From positions 1-5,655 of the forward strand of contig DCTJ01000104.1 in the NCBI GenBank assembly GCA_002329545.1: a stretch of DNA of 5,655 nt, in the 5' to 3' direction. The translations under genes and the position numbers were made by a program. Below, piece by piece: positions 1-5,655 of the stretch. The stretch's first letter is position 1. The number at the start of each line of letters is the position of its first letter. The notes under the pieces were generated by a model. That model was not told the DNA's origin. It ran no database searches and saw nothing but the letters and a program-made list of their open reading frames with translations. This DNA comes from Candidatus Omnitrophica bacterium UBA1443 (GTDB lineage: Bacteria; Omnitrophota; Omnitrophia; Omnitrophales; Aquincolibacteriaceae).

Positions 1-3000
1 GGCCGAAACGGTGGAAAACACCGTGACCCAGGTCATCGAACAGAAAATGACCGGATTTGAGGACATGATTTATATGTCCGCCAAAAGCGATTCAGCTGGT
101 GCTTCCCGTATCGAGCTGACTTTTAAGGCGGGAACCGATCCAGATCTTGCTTGGTCGAAAGTTCAGAATAAACTTCAGCTCGCGATGGCCAGTCTCCCGG
201 AAGTGGTTCAGCGCTCCGGTGTCACCGTTAGCAAATCCACGCGAAATTATCTTCTTGTCGTGGGCTTGATTTCGGAAGACGGCAGTATGGACGGTAATGA
301 CCTGAGGGATTTCGCCCAGTCGAATCTGGAAAAAGTTCTCGCGCGCGTGCCCGGGGTCGGAGAAGTTGAAAATTTTGGCTCCCAGTATTCTATGCGAGTT
401 TGGCTGGATCTCAACAAGTTGACTGATTATAACCTTACGATCGAGGATGTGGTCGGGGCGGTACGGACCTACAACGTGGAAGTTTCTTCCGGACAGTTCG
501 GCGGACTTCCTGCCGTTCCCGGTCAGCGTTTGAACGCTTCGATTGTTGTCCAGAATTTGCTCCAGACCCCCGAAGAATTCGCGTCGATTCCTCTTCGTAC
601 CAATCCCGACGGATCGATTGTCAGGATCAGGGACGTGGGGCGGACGGAACTGGGGACTGAGTCCTACGACATTGCAAGCACCTATAACGGCAGGCCGTCT
701 GCCGCCATGGCCATTCGCCAGGCGCCAGGCGCCAACGCGCTCGATACGGCCGACGCGGTTAAAGCGAAGCTTGAGGAAATGAGCCAGTATTTTCCTCACG
801 GGATGAAAGTGGTTTACCCGTACGATACCACGCCGTTCGTGAAGGTAGCAATTGATGAGGTGGTTCAGACCTTGTTTGAAGCCATCCTGCTGGTCTTTTT
901 GGTCATGTATCTTTTTATGGGAAATTTTCGGGCGACGTTCATCCCGACCATCGCGGTACCGGTGGTCCTCTTAGGTACTTTTGCCGTGCTCGGAGCCTTC
1001 GGATTTTCCATTAACATGTTGACGATGTTTGCCATGGTTTTGGCCATCGGTCTTTTGGTCGACGACGCGATTGTGGTGGTTGAGAACGTGGAGCGGATCA
1101 TGACGGAGGAAGGACTGCCTCCGCGTGAAGCTACGGCCAAATCAATGGACCAGATTACGAGCGCCCTGATCGGGATCGGACTGGTGCTTTCGGCGGTTTT
1201 CGGCCCCATGGCATTTTTCCCGGGCTCGACCGGCGTGATTTACCGCCAGTTTTCCGTAACCATTATTACTTCCATGCTGTTATCGGTTGTGGTGGCGCTA
1301 ATCCTGACTCCCGTTCTTTGCGCTTCACTGCTTAAACCGGTGTCCAAGGGACATGAGCCCGCGGAAAATGCGATCTGGTTTTTACGGCCGTTCTTTTCGT
1401 GGTTTGACAGGAACTTTTTCTGGCTCCGGGATCGTTATCTGGACGTGGTGAAGCATTCGCTCGCGAAAAAAATACGCTATATGTTCATTTACGCCGGAAT
1501 CGTGGTTTTGATCGCGCTTCTTTTTATGCGGTTGCCGACCGGGTATTTGCCGGATGAAGATCAGGGCGTATTGATGGCCCAGATTCTCATGCCGACTGGT
1601 TCGACCCTGGAACAGACCAAAGAGGTATCAGAGGAGGTTCAACAGTATTTTCTGGAAGAGGAAAAGGAGTTTGTGGAATCTTACATGGTAATTTCGGGTG
1701 TCGGATTTTCGGGAAGGGCGCAAAATAATGGCATGGTTTTTATCAAGCTGAAGGATTGGAGTTTACGTAAAGGAAAAGCCGCGAAGGCGAAGGCCATCGC
1801 GACGAGGGCCATGCGGCATTTTTCGACGAATCGCAAAGCCGTGATCTTTGCTTTTCCGCCCCCCGCGGTCGTTGAATTGGGTAACGCTCAAGGGGTTGAC
1901 TTTCAGTTGCTGGATCGTGGTGGTTTGGGGCATACGGCCCTGATGAACGCGCGCAACCAACTGATTGGGATGGCGTCAAAGGATCCGCGGTTGGCTAGTG
2001 TCCGGCCGAACGGCATGGAGGACGTGCCGGAATTCCGGATTGACGTTGACTGGGAAAAGGCCGGAGAACTGGGGCTGCCGATCCACTCAATCCATAACAC
2101 GATTTCCGCCACCTTTGGAGGAGCGTATGCCAATGATTTCATCCAGGGCGGCCGGGTCAAGCGGGTTTACGTCCAGGCGGACGCGCCTTACCGCATGCTT
2201 CCCAAAGATCTTGAAAAAATTTATGTGCGTAACACAGCCGGTAAAATGGCTCCCTTCACGTCCTTTGCCTCGACCCGCTGGACCTTTGGTTCTCCTCAGC
2301 TTGAGCGGTTCAACGGTTTTCCTTCCCTGAACATTTGGGCGGAACCTGCCGCGCATCATAGTTCGGGTGAGGCGATGCAAGCGCTCGAGGAAATTTCCGC
2401 GAAGCTGCCGAAAGGGATTGGTTACGACTGGACGGGGCTTTCCTATCAGGAACGGATGGCGACATCTCAAGGGCCGCTTCTTTATGTATTTTCTATTCTG
2501 GTTATTTTTCTGTGCGTGGCGGCGCTTTATGAAAGCTGGAGTATTCCTTTCGTGAATCTTTTGATGTTGCCTCTCGGAGTGTTCGGCGCGTTGGCCGCGA
2601 CGTATTTTCGGGGGTTGCCGAACGACATCTATTTCCAGATCGGGTTTCTGACGACGATGGGACTTTCGACCAAAAACGCGATTTTGATTGTCCAGTTTAT
2701 CGAAGAACAGATGCACCAGGGACAGGGGCTTGTTGAAGCAACTCTGTCGGCGGTCAGGATCCGGTTTCGGCCCGTGATCATGACCTCGCTGGCTTTTTTC
2801 TTTGGGACGCTGCCTCTTGCCGTTGCCAAGGGAGCGGGCGCCGGCGCCATGAACGCGATCGGTACGGCCGTAACCGGAGGTATGGTATCCGCTACTTTTA
2901 TTGACCTGATTTTTATTCCGTTGTTTTTCGTGGTGATCTCCCGTGCCTTTGGAAGAAAGCTTGCGCGGATCGACGGGGCCAATGTCACGGATACGGTGAC

Positions 3001-3019
3001 GCCGGAGACGATATCATGA
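1..3019 (+). CDS. acrB: AcrB-type RND multidrug efflux permease (HAE1 family), 5' truncated
   Basis: Inner-membrane proton-driven drug exporter, the pump part of a tripartite efflux system. The frame is open from nt 2; the GTG at nt 11 is not a start, because it aligns with AcrB Val57, so about 53 residues including TM1 are missing. Counting nt 11 as residue 1, the order matches AcrB: porter domain part 1 (to about 275), TM2-TM6 (about 280-440), a cytoplasmic linker, TM7 (about 491-508), porter part 2, and TM8-TM12 (about 825-985). Proton-relay residues are intact: D351/D352 (AcrB D407/D408), K888 (K940), R918 (R971) and T925 (T978). The switch-loop motif GFSGRAQN, the YPYDTTPF motif and R665/N667 (AcrB R717/N719) are also present. 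In the deep pocket, F122, F566 and F577 are kept, but AcrB F136, F610 and F615 are Y80, M559 and V564. Substrates cannot be predicted. The stop overlaps the next gene's ATG. The symbol denotes family; mexB or another name could apply in the real host. Confidence 0.96.
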   Translation, partial: AETVENTVTQVIEQKMTGFEDMIYMSAKSDSAGASRIELTFKAGTDPDLAWSKVQNKLQLAMASLPEVVQRSGVTVSKSTRNYLLVVGLISEDGSMDGNDLRDFAQSNLEKVLARVPGVGEVENFGSQYSMRVWLDLNKLTDYNLTIEDVVGAVRTYNVEVSSGQFGGLPAVPGQRLNASIVVQNLLQTPEEFASIPLRTNPDGSIVRIRDVGRTELGTESYDIASTYNGRPSAAMAIRQAPGANALDTADAVKAKLEEMSQYFPHGMKVVYPYDTTPFVKVAIDEVVQTLFEAILLVFLVMYLFMGNFRATFIPTIAVPVVLLGTFAVLGAFGFSINMLTMFAMVLAIGLLVDDAIVVVENVERIMTEEGLPPREATAKSMDQITSALIGIGLVLSAVFGPMAFFPGSTGVIYRQFSVTIITSMLLSVVVALILTPVLCASLLKPVSKGHEPAENAIWFLRPFFSWFDRNFFWLRDRYLDVVKHSLAKKIRYMFIYAGIVVLIALLFMRLPTGYLPDEDQGVLMAQILMPTGSTLEQTKEVSEEVQQYFLEEEKEFVESYMVISGVGFSGRAQNNGMVFIKLKDWSLRKGKAAKAKAIATRAMRHFSTNRKAVIFAFPPPAVVELGNAQGVDFQLLDRGGLGHTALMNARNQLIGMASKDPRLASVRPNGMEDVPEFRIDVDWEKAGELGLPIHSIHNTISATFGGAYANDFIQGGRVKRVYVQADAPYRMLPKDLEKIYVRNTAGKMAPFTSFASTRWTFGSPQLERFNGFPSLNIWAEPAAHHSSGEAMQALEEISAKLPKGIGYDWTGLSYQERMATSQGPLLYVFSILVIFLCVAALYESWSIPFVNLLMLPLGVFGALAATYFRGLPNDIYFQIGFLTTMGLSTKNAILIVQFIEEQMHQGQGLVEATLSAVRIRFRPVIMTSLAFFFGTLPLAVAKGAGAGAMNAIGTAVTGGMVSATFIDLIFIPLFFVVISRAFGRKLARIDGANVTDTVTPETIS
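3004..3007 (+). promoter_or_regulatory. Ribosome binding site for the outer-membrane factor gene
   Basis: GGAG lies 8 nt before the ATG at 3016, inside the last codons of the permease gene. It supports this ATG over the in-frame ATG at 3028, which has no purine-rich site before it. With the ATGA overlap it suggests translational coupling. Confidence 0.6.
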
Positions 3020-4482
3020 ACTGGCGAATGTCCTGGATTCTGATTTTGGCGCTGGGGTTTGGCGGCTGTACGATGATCCCGAAATACACAAGGCCGGACG
3101 CACCGGTTCCGAAGCAATTCCCGAGCGGTGCCGCTTACGCGTCATTACCGGCGTCGGCGGATGTTTCCTCGAACGTCACGCGGATCAGGTGGCAGGAATT
3201 CTTCACCGATCCCAAACTTCAAAAAGTCATTGAAATGGCCCTTCAGAATAACCGGGACTTGCGGCTTGTGGCCTTGAATGTGGAAAGGGCGCAAGGTCTC
3301 TACGGGATCCGGCGGGCGGAGTTACTTCCGGTGGTCAATGCCGATGCAGGGGGAGGTGAAAAGCAAGTTTCCGCCGATTTTGTTGGCTCCGGAGTCAAGA
3401 GGACTTCCAAGGCGTATGAAGTGAACCTCGGGGTCGCCGCCTGGGAGTTTGATTTTTTTGGCAGGATTCGCAGTCTGGAAAAACAGGCTTTGCAGGATTA
3501 CCTGGGTACCGAGCAAGCCCGTCGCAGCGCGCAAATTTCGCTTGTGTCGTCCGTGGCGAACGCGTACCTGATGCTGGCGGCTGAACGTGAAAACCTTGCC
3601 CTGGCGGAGGATACGCTTGAAAGCCAAACCGCCTCTTGCGGGCTGGTTCAGAGACAATATGAACTCGGGATCGTGACCCAACTTGATTTTCATCGCGCCA
3701 AAATTCCGGTTGAAATCGCTCGACACGACGTGGCTCGCTACAAGGAGCTTGTGGCGAAAGATCGAAACGCGCTGGATCTTCTGGCGGGGGCTCCGGTTCC
3801 GGAAGATCTCTTGCCTGCCAATCTTGCGGATATCCATCCGACCCGGGAAATCATCGCGGGCGTGTCTTCCGAGGTGCTTTTGAACCGGCCGGACATTATC
3901 GCCGCGGAACATCATCTCAAAAGCGCTTATGCCAACATTGGCGCGGCCCGGGCCGCTTTTTTCCCCAGAATTTCACTGACCACCACATTAGGCTCCGCGA
4001 GCGCGGATCTTTCAGGTTTATTCAAGGCGGGGACCGCCACGTGGCTTTACGCGCCTCAATTAGTTATGCCGATCTTTGACGCCCGCACCTGGTCTGCTTA
4101 CAGGGTGAGTAGGGCGGACCAAAAGATCGCTTTAACCCAGTATGAAAAGACAATCCAGACGGCTTTCAGGGAAGTCGCGGATGCCTTGGCGACAAACGGA
4201 ACGATCGGGGAACGGGTGGCGGCGCAGCAGTCGCTGGTGGACACTGCCAGGGAGACTTACCGCCTGGCGAATTCCCGTTATTCCATGGGGATTGACAGTT
4301 ATCTGAGTGTCCTGGACGCTCAACGGGATCTTTTTTCGGGAGAGCAGTCGTTAATCTACCTTCGCCAGGCGAAGGCCGCCAATCAGGTCCATCTTTACGC
4401 CGTTCTGGGCGGCGGCGCGGAAGATGAGGGGTCCGGTAACATTTCTCTGCGAAAGAGAATTTCCCGCTTTTTCCGGTTTTAA
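3016..4482 (+). CDS. NodT/OprM-type outer-membrane efflux lipoprotein
   Basis: Outer-membrane channel of a tripartite efflux pump (TolC superfamily), expected to form a trimeric beta-barrel with a long periplasmic alpha-helical tunnel. At 488 residues it has the usual family length. A lipoprotein signal peptide covers residues 1-17 (hydrophobic 7-15) and ends in FGGC, making C18 the likely lipidated residue. Thr at +2 is compatible with outer-membrane sorting. The family's N-terminal pattern follows (Y-x-R-P-x-x-P), then two OEP repeats at about 60-250 and 280-475. Landmarks are W143-E-F-D-F-F-G-R, matching the family W-x-x-D-x-x-G-R signature, and N290-R-P-D at the start of repeat two, followed by the helix ending A-A-F-F-P-R-I. 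The ATG lies in the ATGA overlap with the permease stop, so both are probably co-translated and work in the same pump. Family is certain; substrate range is not visible. Confidence 0.95.
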   Translation: MNWRMSWILILALGFGGCTMIPKYTRPDAPVPKQFPSGAAYASLPASADVSSNVTRIRWQEFFTDPKLQKVIEMALQNNRDLRLVALNVERAQGLYGIRRAELLPVVNADAGGGEKQVSADFVGSGVKRTSKAYEVNLGVAAWEFDFFGRIRSLEKQALQDYLGTEQARRSAQISLVSSVANAYLMLAAERENLALAEDTLESQTASCGLVQRQYELGIVTQLDFHRAKIPVEIARHDVARYKELVAKDRNALDLLAGAPVPEDLLPANLADIHPTREIIAGVSSEVLLNRPDIIAAEHHLKSAYANIGAARAAFFPRISLTTTLGSASADLSGLFKAGTATWLYAPQLVMPIFDARTWSAYRVSRADQKIALTQYEKTIQTAFREVADALATNGTIGERVAAQQSLVDTARETYRLANSRYSMGIDSYLSVLDAQRDLFSGEQSLIYLRQAKAANQVHLYAVLGGGAEDEGSGNISLRKRISRFFRF

Positions 4483-4523
4483 CTTTACCTCGATTTTCCC
4501 TTCCCGAATTCCGGACATCGCGC

Positions 4524-4541
4524 AAAAGATTATCATCTTTT
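4524..4541 (+). repeat. Short AT-rich inverted repeat downstream of the pump operon
   Basis: Perfect 7-bp arms AAAAGAT and ATCTTTT flank a 4-nt loop TATC, and the right arm runs into a T-rich stretch. The stem has only one G-C pair, so as a terminator it would be weak. It may simply be low-complexity sequence. Confidence 0.3.
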
Positions 4542-4556
4542 CTTGATTCTCGTCCT

Positions 4557-4594
4557 GGTTCGTCGTAGTTTACGCAAAGTCGACGACCTTTCTT
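4557..4594 (+). terminator. Candidate intrinsic terminator of the efflux operon
   Basis: The arms GGTTCGTCG (4557-4565) and CGACGACC (4581-4588) pair over 8 bp with one bulged T, closing a 15-nt loop that has a possible inner TTT/AAA pairing. TTTCTT follows at once. It begins 75 nt after the outer-membrane factor stop and before the next gene, a sensible place for a terminator. The bulge, large loop and interrupted T tract lower confidence. Confidence 0.42.
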
Positions 4595-4641
4595 GCCGGT
4601 GGTCTTGTCAAAAATATTCCAAAAGCGGCGAATGTTCTGAA

Positions 4642-4656
4642 CGGGCGTAACGCCTG
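4642..4656 (+). promoter_or_regulatory. GC-rich palindrome abutting the RBS of the AsmA-like gene
   Basis: The core GGCGT-A-ACGCC (4644-4654) is a perfect palindrome around one base. A G-U and a C-G pair can extend it to 4642-4656. In RNA it could fold into a compact hairpin ending directly before the Shine-Dalgarno sequence at 4657, where it might affect translation or mark a protein-binding site. No function can be shown from sequence, and short palindromes occur by chance. Confidence 0.3.
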
Positions 4657-4664
4657 AAAGGAAG
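4657..4664 (+). promoter_or_regulatory. Ribosome binding site for the AsmA-like gene
   Basis: AAAGGAAG contains an AAGGA core ending 7 nt before the ATG at 4670. It fixes this ATG as the start and favours it over the second in-frame ATG, codon 6. Confidence 0.65.
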
Positions 4665-4669
4665 CTGAA

Positions 4670-5416
4670 ATGAAAAAGTTTTTTATGATTCTTTTGATAT
4701 TGCTGGTGATAGCGGTGATCGGGGCGGGCGTCTTTCTGGCGACCTTTGACGCGGACCAATACCGGCCGCAAATTCTTGGATTGATCGAAAAGGCAATCCA
4801 GAAACCCGTGCGGTTGGAAAAGATTACACTCGGGTGGAAGTCGGGCATGGCCCTTGAACTTCAGGGGTTCGCCATCCTGAAGAGTAATCAGAGTCAGGAG
4901 AAGCTTGTTGAGGTCCAGTCCGCGAAAGCTGTTCTCAAACTTGTCCCGCTTCTTTCTAAAAGGATTCAGGTGGCCGCGATCCATTTAGTCCATCCCGTAA
5001 TCCGGCTTGTCAAGAATCCGGACGGTACATTTGAAGGTTGGGAGCCAGAACCGGCGCCGTCAGGTGAAACCCAGGAAAAGGCCGACTCCGGTCCGGAGCC
5101 CGCGGCGCTCCTTTCGCTCCTGGTGAACGAAATCAGGGTACAGGACGGAGAGCTTTTCTTTAAGGATCGCTCCGGGAAAGAGTCGATGGAACTGGATCTT
5201 CGCAAGATCGACGTGATGGTGAGTGATGTCGAGCTGAATCGCCCGATCAATTTTCAGGTCAATGCGGCCGTCTTGAGTAAGGAACAAAATCTGGAGGTGA
5301 AGGGGAAACTGACTCTTGCGCCTCAAACGCGTAGCGGCACCGTCAGCGGATTGCGCGTCGAGTTGCAACTGGCCCCGATCGATTTTCAGGAAGTAATCAG
5401 GCTTAGTCCGGATTGA
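4670..5416 (+). CDS. AsmA-family envelope protein, N-terminal part ending at an in-frame TGA
   Basis: AsmA-like proteins (relatives of TamB, YhdP and YdbH) are anchored in the inner membrane and extend a beta-rich domain into the periplasm; several are implicated in lipid movement to the outer membrane. Residues 1-24 are a Lys-Lys start plus one hydrophobic anchor. The family motif T25-F-D-A-D-Q-Y-R-P follows, then a short amphipathic segment and K-I-T-L-G-W. Two typical AsmA/DUF748 patterns appear: N116-P-D-G-T-F-E-G-W before a Pro/Glu-rich linker (about 125-147), and N153-E-I-R-V-Q-D-G-E-L-F-F-K-D. The 248-residue product is much shorter than typical AsmA proteins, often 500 or more residues. 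Its stop is followed by in-frame AsmA-like sequence, so the gene is probably interrupted rather than complete. It lies 187 nt after the pump operon behind a possible terminator, so a shared role with the pump is not established. Confidence 0.82.
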   Translation: MKKFFMILLILLVIAVIGAGVFLATFDADQYRPQILGLIEKAIQKPVRLEKITLGWKSGMALELQGFAILKSNQSQEKLVEVQSAKAVLKLVPLLSKRIQVAAIHLVHPVIRLVKNPDGTFEGWEPEPAPSGETQEKADSGPEPAALLSLLVNEIRVQDGELFFKDRSGKESMELDLRKIDVMVSDVELNRPINFQVNAAVLSKEQNLEVKGKLTLAPQTRSGTVSGLRVELQLAPIDFQEVIRLSPD

Positions 5417-5655
5417 AAAACTTCAGGGATTGTTTTTCCTCTTGGCGGAACCCTGACGGCCGAATCCGATTCGTTAAAAATCGATAATGAAAAGCTGATC
5501 AATAACGGCGTGAAAATTCTGCTTCAACGCGGAAAAATCCATTTTGAAACTCTCCGGAAGCCCATCGAAAACATTTCTCTGGGGGCCTGGATGACGAATG
5601 AGATGATTGAAATTCAGCAGTTTTCGGCCAGCGTCGCGGCCGGGAAAGTTGAAGG
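5417..5655 (+). pseudogene. In-frame continuation of the AsmA-like gene beyond the TGA, cut by the window edge
   Basis: The frame of the upstream AsmA-like gene stays open for 79 more codons to the window end. The translation begins KTSGIVFPLGGTLTAESDS and later includes ENISLGAWMTNEMIEI and FSASVAAGKVE. The alternating hydrophobic/polar beta pattern, the G-G-T-L-T turn and the closing A-A-G-K-V-E resemble AsmA repeats, where a G-G-x-V-x-G-like turn is common. No ATG or good ribosome site lies near its beginning: the first in-frame ATG is at 5591, and the in-frame GTG at 5510 lacks a clear Shine-Dalgarno. It is therefore better read as the rest of one protein than as a separate gene. Whether the stop is real, a sequencing error or read through cannot be told here. 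The type reflects the interruption, not proven loss of function. Confidence 0.68.

Noticed and set aside
721..734. Tandem GGCGCCA repeat, also palindromic
   Set aside because: It encodes part of the conserved A-x-G-A-N-A segment of RND pumps, so codon choice explains it.
92..799. Minus-strand open frame of 235 codons inside the permease gene
   Set aside because: It lies wholly antisense to a strongly conserved RND gene, its translation has no recognisable domain, and no ribosome site or promoter supports it.
2087..2716. Minus-strand open frame of 209 codons inside the permease gene
   Set aside because: Antisense to conserved permease sequence. The translation is Arg/His-rich with no family features, as expected from the reverse of a GC-rich gene.
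4605..4636. Possible sigma-70 promoter with TTGTCA as -35 for the AsmA-like gene
   Set aside because: TTGTCA at 4605-4610 is near consensus, but no good -10 hexamer lies 16-18 nt downstream; the sequence there is GC-rich. An alternative pair, TTGATT 4543-4548 with TAGTTT 4566-4571, has a weak -10 and overlaps the candidate terminator.
4166..4984. Minus-strand open frame of 272 codons spanning the gene gap
   Set aside because: It covers the 3' end of the channel gene, the non-coding gap and the start of the AsmA-like gene on the opposite strand. Its composition is basic and low in hydrophobic residues, and both flanking + strand genes are convincing.
5414..5416. Reassignment of TGA as a sense codon (Trp or Gly genetic code)
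   Set aside because: The permease ends at the expected family length on a TGA that overlaps the next gene's ATG, Trp is encoded by TGG throughout, and the GC-moderate composition does not suggest a code-variant lineage.
5401..5445. Double compensating frameshift around the A and T homopolymer runs near the premature stop
   Set aside because: The downstream AsmA-like translation is already in the same frame as the upstream part and reads smoothly from the codon right after the TGA, so one substitution is the simpler explanation.

Overview
The window is a stretch of Gram-negative chromosome with three genes on the + strand and no recognisable mobile element, RNA gene or CRISPR array. The proteins are an inner-membrane RND pump, an outer-membrane lipoprotein channel and an AsmA-like envelope protein, so the host has two membranes. 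Base composition and codon use look uniform across the three genes (mildly GC-rich), with no sign of recent transfer. The sequence alone does not settle the phylum. The permease is close to the proteobacterial AcrB/MexB type, but such pumps are widespread and an uncultured lineage is possible.

Positions 1-3019 hold all but about the first 53 residues of an AcrB-type (HAE1) RND permease. Its reading frame enters from the left edge, so TM helix 1 and the true start lie outside the window. The proton-relay residues are all present. The drug pocket is partly remodelled: three of the six classic AcrB phenylalanines are replaced. Positions 3016-4482 hold a NodT/OprM-type outer-membrane factor whose ATG overlaps the permease stop (ATGA). 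The two form an operon and should make the inner and outer parts of one tripartite pump. The periplasmic adaptor (AcrA-type) is not in the window and is expected just upstream.

Positions 4483-4669 are a non-coding gap. It holds two small inverted repeats, one a plausible terminator for the pump operon, and a short GC-rich palindrome directly before the ribosome binding site of the next gene.

Positions 4670-5655 hold an AsmA-family gene. It reads cleanly from ATG to an in-frame TGA at 5414-5416. The same frame then stays open to the window edge and still encodes AsmA-like sequence. This looks like one gene broken by a single nonsense codon, through mutation, sequencing error or, less likely, readthrough. 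It is the most notable observation here. I found no convincing new multi-gene system: the region is an ordinary efflux operon followed by an interrupted envelope gene.
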